64,000 nt of DNA from Archangium gephyra (GTDB lineage: Bacteria; Myxococcota; Myxococcia; Myxococcales; Myxococcaceae). The stretch lies in NCBI GenBank assembly GCA_003243425.1, contig QFQP01000022.1, positions 61,854 through 125,853 on the forward strand. Direction: 5' to 3'. The position numbers and the translations under genes are program-made. The notes under the pieces are model-generated. The model was not told where the DNA came from and made no database searches. It saw only the letters and a program-made list of their open reading frames with translations. Shown in pieces: positions 56,401 through 62,987 of this stretch (positions within the stretch are counted from its first letter, which is position 1; each line of letters opens with the position of its first letter).

Positions 56401-57454
56401 GCAGCTGTCGGTGCGCAGTCACGCCGTTCGTAGCGCGCTGCTCACGACCGTGGGCCCCGACATTCACGCCCGCTGCGCCGCTGCGCTCATCGAGCAGGGG
56501 AAGCTCGACGCAGCGTCGGTTGACTACGCGGAGCTCGCGGCGCACCTCGTGGCCGCCGGCGATGGCGCGCGTGCTGCGCCGCTGTGGAAGCACGCGTTGG
56601 ACCTTGCGGTCGCGCGCAGCGACGCACGCGCCGCGAGCGTGGCGTGGGCCGGCATCGCAGAGGCGATGGCGTTGATGCCCGCGTCTGATGCGCAAGTGCG
56701 TGCGCGGGTCGATGCGATGGCGCGTGCGGCGGCTCAGGCGCTCGTGGTCGAAGACGTCGTGCGCGCGCGCCAGCTGCTCGACAGCGTCGCGTCGTTGAAC
56801 GCGCAGAGCCCCGAGTACCTCTTGGTCGAAGCGAAGACCCTGCGTCTCGAAGGCCGCCGCGTGAAGGCCGCCGAGGTGCTTCCGAAGGCCGAAGCGGCGG
56901 CCCAGAACACGCCGGTGCTGGCGCTGGTGCTCGTCGAACGGGGCGAAGCGCGTGAGCTCGAAGGCGATCTCGACGGGGCGATCGCTGCGCTCGAAGCGGC
57001 GCAGTCTCTCGCGCCCGCGTCAGCCGAGTTCGCGCGCTGGCACGGTGACGTGAGCCTGGTGGCGCGCCTCGAAGCGCGGCTGGCCACCATCGTCTTCGCG
57101 CGGCGCGACGTGAACCGGGCGACCGAATTGCTCGAGCGTTCGCTCGCGGCGTGGCGGCAGATTCGCTGGCCCCACGCCGAGGCGCGCGTGTTGTCGACGC
57201 AGGGAACGGTGTTCGCCTACCAGCAGCGCTTCGACGCGGCCGCGAAGGCCTACGAAGCGGCGGCGGCTGCGGCGCTCAAATGTGGCGACCTGCTGTTCCA
57301 GGCCCGCGCGATGCTTCAACAGGCAAAGGCGCTGCGGAAGCTGCAGGGCGACTCGGCCGTGGTGCGTGGCGTGGCTCAAGAGGTCCGCAAGCTCGCCGCC
57401 GTGCTCGGCTGGGAGCAGGGGCGGCTCGACGCTTCGGCGATGCTCGGCGCCTGA
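53447..57454 (+). CDS. PilZ-like, Ser/Thr kinase, cyclase-like, STAND-like, TPR multidomain protein
   Basis: 1335 residues from the GTG at 53447; the frame upstream is the complement of the neighbour. N-terminal 95 residues look PilZ-like (SNLEEFRAAIMAGGASCFVP). The kinase (about 140-415) is complete: LATGGMGEVYRAEH, VALKVL, VVHRDLKPANIIL, LDFGIARLS, GTPAYLAPEQ. Residues 490-600 resemble a class III nucleotide cyclase lacking the metal Asp residues. Next is a STAND/AAA-type ATPase whose P-loop reads GPIRGGST, with no Lys, from about 665. The last 250 residues hold TPR-like repeats. It is a likely cytoplasmic signalling hub. Kinase call firm; the degenerate domains are inferred by eye. GTG has a weak ribosome site; ATG near 53503 is an alternative. 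Confidence 0.88.
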   Translation: MSIRCGLAYSNLEEFRAAIMAGGASCFVPYPDEVENGSVLELDITVGEAQLEVRGEVTAADFDELGNVGLRVKLDEPSWEAVKQLETALAGGARAPVLFSTSRLHIDATKSSPDVTSSSPAPGDELPEQQIEPGTLIDGRFRVDGHLATGGMGEVYRAEHVHLKRAVALKVLRRSLLADPESWTRFEREAQLVSRLENAHIVRVFDFGRTEEGQLFLAMEYVDGETLDMRLGRGPLEPRAAVEILTQVLEGLGEAHALGVVHRDLKPANIILGRKRDGGERAKILDFGIARLSDKATGASTRLTQLGVVVGTPAYLAPEQALADELDHRTDIYAMGCVAYELLTGRPPFVASELRKVVSAHLTQPPEPLEKFRPELNSHALLGAAVLKALAKEKERRFQSVNEFREALEDALAKPGAVAPPPEFTASTSTPWPPPAQEVSEWSEAPPAAPVSSSPSAVVQPADDFFSSVGPMPSPAAKKAPTSKLLAPFISVASEAALTRLHGATPTEPGRGVAIRFEVLGPQGRSAAEQHCTARVLEEVANSGGFLASVDDEGITVGFIGEGSSPGRAVRTMLAARELVALEGQRQKTPSALRAFAGAAVFPLTHEVATSLRQRLARARAGQAWIETAAASRASRLCAFAETETHGVVACGPRRPGGFAIAELLGRRPVVDALERRLASLKQGMGVSLLVTGPIRGGSTTVGHLLIAGSKKRQFFTARASPESSRPYSALAAMLCQAVSLTPEERFQKLEAALEKLFIVEPVREAALAVAGVRAWPSLPTPGQAAHALRVVLRGAAGELPIVAVFDALHLMDQQSFDTFVAMAARPASRELVVGFASPSERNAQLKDLQSVALPELDASEVSRAASSALRATAGQMLSEWLFTHSRGVAGTVMELLAWLDESGQLIDREGIVEIAQAELEPPEVDVRLARLALLPVLDRLLLQTLASLGPRSDIATVRRASPEATPERLAALQVNGWILSEGGRQLSVRSHAVRSALLTTVGPDIHARCAAALIEQGKLDAASVDYAELAAHLVAAGDGARAAPLWKHALDLAVARSDARAASVAWAGIAEAMALMPASDAQVRARVDAMARAAAQALVVEDVVRARQLLDSVASLNAQSPEYLLVEAKTLRLEGRRVKAAEVLPKAEAAAQNTPVLALVLVERGEARELEGDLDGAIAALEAAQSLAPASAEFARWHGDVSLVARLEARLATIVFARRDVNRATELLERSLAAWRQIRWPHAEARVLSTQGTVFAYQQRFDAAAKAYEAAAAAALKCGDLLFQARAMLQQAKALRKLQGDSAVVRGVAQEVRKLAAVLGWEQGRLDASAMLGA

Positions 57455-57480
57455 CGCGTTCCGAGGTCACGCTGCGATGG

Positions 57481-59730
57481 TCACAGCATCGCGCCGGGGT
57501 CGACGTCGATGACGACCTTCACCGCGTGATGCACCTCGGAGATCGCCGCCTCGAGCGCGTCGACCGTGCGCGCCATCGCCGCGTGTGACGGCGCCTTCAA
57601 CACCAGCTGCCAGCGCGTCTTGCCCTTGATGCGCGCGATGGGCGCAGCGGCCGGCCCCAGCATTCGCACGCCCTGGCTCGAGGGCGGCAGGTGACGTTCA
57701 GCGACGCGCGCGAGCTCCTTCGCGGTGCGAATCGTGAGGTCCGCGGAGTCGCTCTCGATGCGCAGCGCCACCATGCGCGTGCTCGGCGGCCACGCGAGCA
57801 GCTGGCGTCGTCGCAGCTCTTCTTCCGAGAAGCGGGCGTAGTCGTTGGTGAGCATGCGCGCGATGGGAGCCGCTTCCGGGTTGTAGCTCTGCACCAGCAC
57901 GCGGCCGGGGTCTTTGCCGCGACCGGCGCGCCCGGCGACCTGGGTGAGCAGGTGAAACGTGCGCTCTCCCGCGCGGAAGTCGGGGAGCGTGAGCGCCGAG
58001 TCAGCCATCACCACGCACACCAGCGTCACGCCGGGAAAGTCGTGACCCTTGGCGACCATCTGCGTGCCCACGAGAATGTCGAGCTCCCGGCGCGCGAAGG
58101 CCGACAGCATCTCGGTGAGCTTCTCGGCCGACGAGGCCGCATCACGGTCGAGCCGCGCGATGCGCGCCGTCGGGAACGCGTCGGCCACTTCCGCTTCGAT
58201 GCGCTCGGTGCCGACGCCGAGTTCGAGCAGCGGCCCCGCGCACGACGGGCACGCCTTCGGCAGGGGGCTGAACTTGCCGCAGTAGTGACACACCAACTGT
58301 CGGGCGCTGCGGTGGTGCGTCATGCACACGTCGCAGTCGGTGCAGCGCAACGACTGCCCGCACACTTCGCAGACCACGAACGTCGAGTGACCACGCCGGT
58401 TGAGAAACAGGATGACCTGCTGGTTCTTCTCGAGCGTCTCACCGATGGCCGTGCGCAGCGTGGGCGACAACATCGGCGGCTCGGTGCCGCGCGTCTCGGG
58501 CGTGCGCGGGCGTTCGACGCGGAGGTCGACGAGCTCCAGCTTCGGCATCGGGCGGTCGTCGACCCGACGGGTCATCGACACCAGCGCATAGCGACCCTTG
58601 CGAGCGTTCTCCCAGGTCTCGAGTGACGGCGTGGCGCTGCCGAGGATCACCAGCGCCTCGCTCTGCTTGCCGCGCATCACCGCGAGGTCGCGCGCCTGGT
58701 AGCGCAGCTTCTCTTCCTGCTTGAACGACGGGTCGTGCTCCTCGTCGACGACCACCACGCCGAGGTCTGGCACCGGCGCCCAGATGGCGCTGCGAACGCC
58801 GACGGCCAGCTTCACGCGCCCGGCGCGGAGGTCCTGCCAGTGCTTGAGCCGTTCACGGTCCTTGAGCGCCGAGTGCAGCAGCGCCACGTTCTGACCGAAG
58901 CGGCTCTGGAACCGCCCGACCAGCTGCGGCGTGAGCGCGATTTCAGGCACCAGAATCAACGCGCCTTTGCGGAGCTCCAGCGCGCGCTCGACGACGCGCA
59001 GGTAGACCTCGGTCTTGCCCGAGCCGGTCACGCCGTGAAGCAGGTGCGGCGCGAAGCCGCCCTTCTCGAGCGCCGCGACCAGCGTGCCCACGGCGACCTC
59101 CTGCTCTGCGGTCAGCGCGTCGGGGCGGCCCTGCTGGAGCCCCTCGCGCACGCCCTTGACGACGGCCTCTTCTTCGAGCGCCACGAAGCCGCGCGCGGCG
59201 AGCTTCTTGAGCGTGTCCTTCGCTCCGGGAATGGCGTGCGCGACCTCTTCGACGGGTGCACGGCCACCGACGGCCAGCAGGTAGCTGAGCGCTGCGTGCT
59301 GCTGGGGCGCGCGGCGCAGCTCGTCCAACGACGCGGCGGGGAGCGCGCGCGCGTGAACGACCACGTCGCCTTTCGCTTGCCGGCCTTCGTCAGGCTTCGT
59401 CATGCCCGGCGGGAGCGCGGCGCGAAGCGCTTCACCGAGCGGGTAGCGGTAGTGCTGCGCGGCGAAGCGGACCAGCTGCACCACGTCCGGCGGAAACGCC
59501 GCGTCGGGGTCGAGCACCTGAACGATGGGCTTCAACTTCGCCCGCACCTCGGGCGACGGCTCGGGCGCAGGCGCGAGGTAGAAGCCGAGCGTGGTCGAGC
59601 GGCCGAACGGAATCTTGATGCGCTGCCCGGGCACCAGCTTGCCCTGCAGCTCCGGCGGTACGGCGTAGGTGAACTCACCACGCACCGGCCGGCCCGGAGC
59701 CACGAGCGCGTAGGCCTGCGACTCGCTCAC
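57481..59730 (-). CDS. priA: Primosomal protein N' (replication restart helicase)
   Basis: 749 residues, the normal length. An N-terminal 3'-DNA-binding domain precedes a superfamily 2 helicase: GVTGSGKTEVYLRVVE (Walker A), VVVDEEHDPSFKQEEKLRYQ (DEEH box), GSATPSLETW and VLVQSYNPEA. The zinc region carries eight cysteines from CEVCGQSLRCTDCDVC to KACPSC (about 450-495). PriA reloads DnaB at stalled forks. Converges with the giant kinase gene, 26 bases apart. Confidence 0.96.
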   Translation of the reverse strand: MSESQAYALVAPGRPVRGEFTYAVPPELQGKLVPGQRIKIPFGRSTTLGFYLAPAPEPSPEVRAKLKPIVQVLDPDAAFPPDVVQLVRFAAQHYRYPLGEALRAALPPGMTKPDEGRQAKGDVVVHARALPAASLDELRRAPQQHAALSYLLAVGGRAPVEEVAHAIPGAKDTLKKLAARGFVALEEEAVVKGVREGLQQGRPDALTAEQEVAVGTLVAALEKGGFAPHLLHGVTGSGKTEVYLRVVERALELRKGALILVPEIALTPQLVGRFQSRFGQNVALLHSALKDRERLKHWQDLRAGRVKLAVGVRSAIWAPVPDLGVVVVDEEHDPSFKQEEKLRYQARDLAVMRGKQSEALVILGSATPSLETWENARKGRYALVSMTRRVDDRPMPKLELVDLRVERPRTPETRGTEPPMLSPTLRTAIGETLEKNQQVILFLNRRGHSTFVVCEVCGQSLRCTDCDVCMTHHRSARQLVCHYCGKFSPLPKACPSCAGPLLELGVGTERIEAEVADAFPTARIARLDRDAASSAEKLTEMLSAFARRELDILVGTQMVAKGHDFPGVTLVCVVMADSALTLPDFRAGERTFHLLTQVAGRAGRGKDPGRVLVQSYNPEAAPIARMLTNDYARFSEEELRRRQLLAWPPSTRMVALRIESDSADLTIRTAKELARVAERHLPPSSQGVRMLGPAAAPIARIKGKTRWQLVLKAPSHAAMARTVDALEAAISEVHHAVKVVIDVDPGAML

Positions 59731-59737
59731 GGCACCT

Positions 59738-60472
59738 TCAGAACTTCACGTTGGTGAGGTCGGCACGCGTGTCGGCAGACAGCACCATCACGCGCAGCTG
59801 CGGCTCGTTGCCCTTGAAGATCTCGAGCACGCGCGGCCACACCTCGCCGGTCGACTGCGACGTGTAATCGGAGAAGCGCACGTCCCACGTGGCGCCGTCT
59901 TCCTGGAAGCGGAGGCGCGCGGGGAGGAAGCGATCTTTGTAGACCCAGAACTGCGGCGCTCCGTCGGCCTTGTTGCCGATGACGTAGCTGACCGAGTTGA
60001 GCGAGCCGCCCATGCGGCCCAGCGAGATGTTCCTGGTTTCGATCTTCAGCGACTGCAGGTGCTTGATCAGGTTGTCGCGGGTGGCACCGTCTTCGCCAGA
60101 CTTGAGTGCCAAAATGGCACAGGCCTGCTCGAGCGCGGTAGCCAGCGCCTTCACGTCGCCGCCCTCGCTGCGCGCCTTGCCGCCCGCGCTGACGGCCGCG
60201 ATCGACTTCGTGGTTTCGCCCGACGTCAGCTCCAGCCGGCAACGGCCCGGAAATCGCACGGCGAGCGACGCGTTCACGTTCAACTCGCCGCTGTTCCACG
60301 TGACCCCGAGGAGGGTCGACACATCTTTCGCCAGAGCCGGAGAGACCACCGCCACACCGTCAGCCTTCAGCTGGGTGGTGCTCATGTCGTCACGGGTTGC
60401 CGCGTAGCGCTTGAGCACGCCAGAGGTCGGCATGATGAACGCGGTGACGAGCGCGAGGAGCGAGGCCTTCAT
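59738..60472 (-). CDS. Secreted LolA-like/hypothetical protein
   Basis: 244 residues from the ATG at 60472 (MKASLLALVTAFIMPTSGV signal peptide); an ATG at 60499 is possible. The mature part (YAATRDDMSTTQLKADGVAV, AVRFPGRCRLELTSGETTKS, FWVYKDRFLPARLRFQEDGA) has alternating beta-strand character as in LolA/LppX-like lipid-binding proteins, but no firm family is recognised. It ends 7 bases before priA, so the two genes share a strand and may be cotranscribed. It diverges from the barrel protein gene at 60530. Confidence 0.65.
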   Translation of the reverse strand: MKASLLALVTAFIMPTSGVLKRYAATRDDMSTTQLKADGVAVVSPALAKDVSTLLGVTWNSGELNVNASLAVRFPGRCRLELTSGETTKSIAAVSAGGKARSEGGDVKALATALEQACAILALKSGEDGATRDNLIKHLQSLKIETRNISLGRMGGSLNSVSYVIGNKADGAPQFWVYKDRFLPARLRFQEDGATWDVRFSDYTSQSTGEVWPRVLEIFKGNEPQLRVMVLSADTRADLTNVKF

Positions 60473-60529
60473 GACGGCCGGCACATTACTCAGAGGCATG
60501 CGGAACCCGTAGTAGAGGTTCGGCTCACG

Positions 60530-61384
60530 GTGAGAAGAATCTTCGCGCTGCTCGTATTGCTCGCTCCGACTCTGGCGTTCGCGCAGAGCTCGAAGGCCGA
60601 ACAGGTCACGCCGGATCTTCGCGACCTCCAGCACTCGCGCAACATGGCCATGGGTGGCGCGTACGAAGCGCTCGGGTACGGCGCGGAGGCCATCGGCGGC
60701 AACCCCGCGGCCATCTCGCTCTACAAGCGCTACCAGATGGAGGCGACGGGCTCATGGGACATTCCCCAGGGCTATGGCTTCGGGTCCATCGGGCTCGCTG
60801 ACTCGACGAACGCGTTGTCAGCCGGGGTCTCGTACCATTTTGCGACCTACGGCGGGGAGCAGCGGCGCTGGGCGCACCTCACCACGCTGGCGACGGCGTA
60901 TGCGTTCGGCGACATCGTGCACATCGGCGTGGCGGTGCGGCATCACGTCATCGTCGGCGCCTCGCCCACCAACTCCGTGTCGATGAACGCGGGCTTCGTG
61001 GTGCGGCCGGTGCAGTTCCTGACGCTGGGCTTCTCGGGCCACAACCTCATCGGGGTCTACAACCCCGACGTGCCGCGCTTCTTCACCGCGTCGATCGCCG
61101 GCCAGTTCTTCAATCAGCTCTCGCCGGCCGTCGACGTGCGCATGGACTTCAACAAGGCCGACCCGCGCTTCGCGGTGCACGCCGGCATCGAGTGGCTCAT
61201 CGCCAACTCGTTCCCGATTCGTGCGGGCTACCAGTGGGACGGCATCGCCGACCCCAACCACCACTATCTGTCGGGCGGCATCGGCTGGTTCTACGAGGGC
61301 AGCGGCATCGACTTCGCGTATCGCCACGAGTTGGGCGGCAATGAAGGCCGACTCATCTCGCTGACGCTCAAGCTCCAACTCTGA
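60530..61384 (+). CDS. Predicted outer-membrane beta-barrel protein (PorV/FadL-like)
   Basis: 284 residues from the GTG at 60530, chosen for the signal peptide MRRIFALLVLLAPTLAFA. The region ARNMAMGGAYEALGYGAEAI (shown in part: NMAMGGAYEALGYGAEAI) with GGNPAAISLYKRYQMEA is the 'gg-A-NPA' signature of FadL/PorV/PorQ-type barrels. It is followed by regular beta strands, with the last strand ending ISLTLKLQL. A hydrophobic ligand transporter or secretion-linked barrel is likely. Its neighbour, the secreted protein on the other strand, may be a partner. Confidence 0.78.
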   Translation: MRRIFALLVLLAPTLAFAQSSKAEQVTPDLRDLQHSRNMAMGGAYEALGYGAEAIGGNPAAISLYKRYQMEATGSWDIPQGYGFGSIGLADSTNALSAGVSYHFATYGGEQRRWAHLTTLATAYAFGDIVHIGVAVRHHVIVGASPTNSVSMNAGFVVRPVQFLTLGFSGHNLIGVYNPDVPRFFTASIAGQFFNQLSPAVDVRMDFNKADPRFAVHAGIEWLIANSFPIRAGYQWDGIADPNHHYLSGGIGWFYEGSGIDFAYRHELGGNEGRLISLTLKLQL

Positions 61385-61387
61385 GGC

Positions 61388-61681
61388 TCACGGGCAGGTC
61401 GCGCGCGAGGTGACGCAGGCGACCCCGGTGCACGTCTTCTTCGCATCGGCGCAGCCGCCGTCTTCGAGGCAGTCGTCGCCGCACGAGTACTCGCACCGCT
61501 GGTCGGCGTTGCACTCCCACTGACCGGGGCAGCGAATGGGCGCGTTCATGGTGGGGTCGCAGTCGCACGTGGTCTGACACGGTCCCGCGAGCGTCGAAGG
61601 AGGGTTGGCCCCGCCCCCACAGCGCCCGGGAAAGACGTCGAGCAGGAGCACCACCGCGGCGACGGCGAGGAGTTTGGGCAT
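61388..61681 (-). CDS. Small secreted cysteine-rich protein
   Basis: 97 residues. A signal peptide (MPKLLAVAAVVLLLDVFPG) precedes about 75 residues with 13 cysteines in a regular pattern (CQTTCDCDPT, CNADQRCEYSCGDDCLEDGG). This resembles disulphide-rich repeat modules of secreted myxobacterial proteins; no named domain is certain. It could be a binding or toxin-like protein, or a protease inhibitor. It converges with the barrel gene, 3 bases apart. Confidence 0.65.
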   Translation of the reverse strand: MPKLLAVAAVVLLLDVFPGRCGGGANPPSTLAGPCQTTCDCDPTMNAPIRCPGQWECNADQRCEYSCGDDCLEDGGCADAKKTCTGVACVTSRATCP

Positions 61682-61716
61682 GTCGCCACCGTAGCCGAGC
61701 GACTACGTTCAACCGA

Positions 61717-62550
61717 ATGGTTGAGCAACTCGACGCCGTCTTTCACGCGCTGGCCGACGCGACGCGCCGTTCGATGCTCACCCACCTGGCCGATGGTGAG
61801 CGCACGGTCGGTGAGCTGGCGGAGCCGTTCGCGATGTCGTTCGCCGGTGCGTCCAAGCACCTCAAGGTGCTCGAAGCCGCAGGCCTGGTGCGACGACGCG
61901 TGGAAGGCCGGCGCCACTATTTCCGACTGCACGCGGAGCGCCTCACCGACGCCCATCGCTGGTTGGGAAAGCGCGTACCGAAGAAGCCGGTGGCGGCGGT
62001 GCGTGCGTTGGCCGTCGAGGCCTCGCGTCGTCACGCCCGCGTGGCTCACGAAGTCGAAGACCTCGCGCATGACCTGATTCTCTCGGCGCTGCGTCGCCAG
62101 TCGTTCGACGAAGACCAGTTCGTCCGCAGCCTCCCCGGCGCGGCCAGGCGGCACGCGGCGTTCGTGGCTCGCACCGCAGGGCGGCGGAGGGCCCGAGAGG
62201 CCGCCGTGCCGCCAGACGACGAGCGCCAGAGCAGCGTCGATGGCGCGCCGATTTCGGTCTTGTCGCCCGCGCTGCAGACCACGCTGCGGCTGTTGTTCGC
62301 GGGGCTCGAGAAGCACGAGCTTCGCTACGCGCTCGGCGTGAGCGACGCGGCGCTGCGCAAGCGCTTCGAGGCGCTGCGCGCGCGTGCGCCCATCGAACGG
62401 CCGGAGGCGACGAGCAACCGTGCGCCTCCCCAGCTGCGACGGAGTCAGGTCGGTGCGCTCCCCACGCTCGCGGGAAAGTCAGCGCGCGTGCTGGCCGCGA
62501 GTGACCCCGACGAACACGGGCTGATCTTCACCGAAGTGCTCACAAAGTGA
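61717..62550 (+). CDS. ArsR-family regulator fused to a sigma-factor-like domain
   Basis: 277 residues. Residues 1-85 are an ArsR winged helix (ALADATRRSMLTHLADGERT, FAGASKHLKVLEAAGLVRRR, GRRHYFRLHAERL). Residues 110-160 resemble sigma region 2 of ECF factors (VEDLAHDLILSAL, then a basic ARRHAAFVARTAGRRRARE), and residues 185-235 a region 4 helix-turn-helix (LSPALQTTLRLLFAGLEKHE, then LGVSDAALRKRFEALRA). ArsR proteins repress, sigma factors activate; joining them is unusual. The fusion could be functional or an in-frame gene merge. It precedes a VOC-family gene by 62 bases; ArsR/VOC or ArsR/SRPBCC pairs are common. Start ATG at 61717 fits the ArsR N-terminus. Confidence 0.8.
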   Translation: MVEQLDAVFHALADATRRSMLTHLADGERTVGELAEPFAMSFAGASKHLKVLEAAGLVRRRVEGRRHYFRLHAERLTDAHRWLGKRVPKKPVAAVRALAVEASRRHARVAHEVEDLAHDLILSALRRQSFDEDQFVRSLPGAARRHAAFVARTAGRRRAREAAVPPDDERQSSVDGAPISVLSPALQTTLRLLFAGLEKHELRYALGVSDAALRKRFEALRARAPIERPEATSNRAPPQLRRSQVGALPTLAGKSARVLAASDPDEHGLIFTEVLTK

Positions 62551-62612
62551 GCGGTCGCGGCAACTCCCGGCGCATCCGCACCGAATGAACGGTCGTCTGC
62601 GAAAGGAACGTC

Positions 62613-62987
62613 ATGTTGAACAATCAGATCAAGAATCTTGGAGTGGTCTTCACGGTGAAGGATCTCCGCCGCGCGCACCGGTTCTATTCGGAGACGCTCG
62701 GCCTCACCTTCGAGACCGTGGACATCGAGAACGGCTTCATGGAGGCGCGGCTGCCCGGCAACGTGGCACTCGTGTTCGTCGCCGGTGATGCGCCGCGGGG
62801 CGCGACGCCGCAGGTGGTGTTCGGGCTGGCGAAGGGCGGCATCGACGGCATCGTGGCGTCGCTGGCCAAAGCGGGCGTCGAGCTGGTGACGCCGGTCTCG
62901 GAAGCGCCGGGCGGCTGGTCGGCGGAGTTCAAAGACCCGGAAGGTCACGGGCTCTCGCTCTACCAGGACGGCTCGCTGCCCCGCTGA
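62613..62987 (+). CDS. VOC-superfamily (glyoxalase/bleomycin-resistance-like) protein
   Basis: 124 residues, with AAAGGAA 6 bases upstream of the ATG. Two beta-alpha-beta-beta-beta units: FTVKDLRRAHRFYSETLGLT and, later, ELVTPVSEAPGGWSAEFKDPEGHGLSLYQ. The metal-binding His/Glu positions are only partly visible, so the activity may be binding rather than catalysis. It could be a dioxygenase, isomerase or antibiotic-binding protein. It follows the ArsR-like fusion and may be its target. Confidence 0.88.
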   Translation: MLNNQIKNLGVVFTVKDLRRAHRFYSETLGLTFETVDIENGFMEARLPGNVALVFVAGDAPRGATPQVVFGLAKGGIDGIVASLAKAGVELVTPVSEAPGGWSAEFKDPEGHGLSLYQDGSLPR

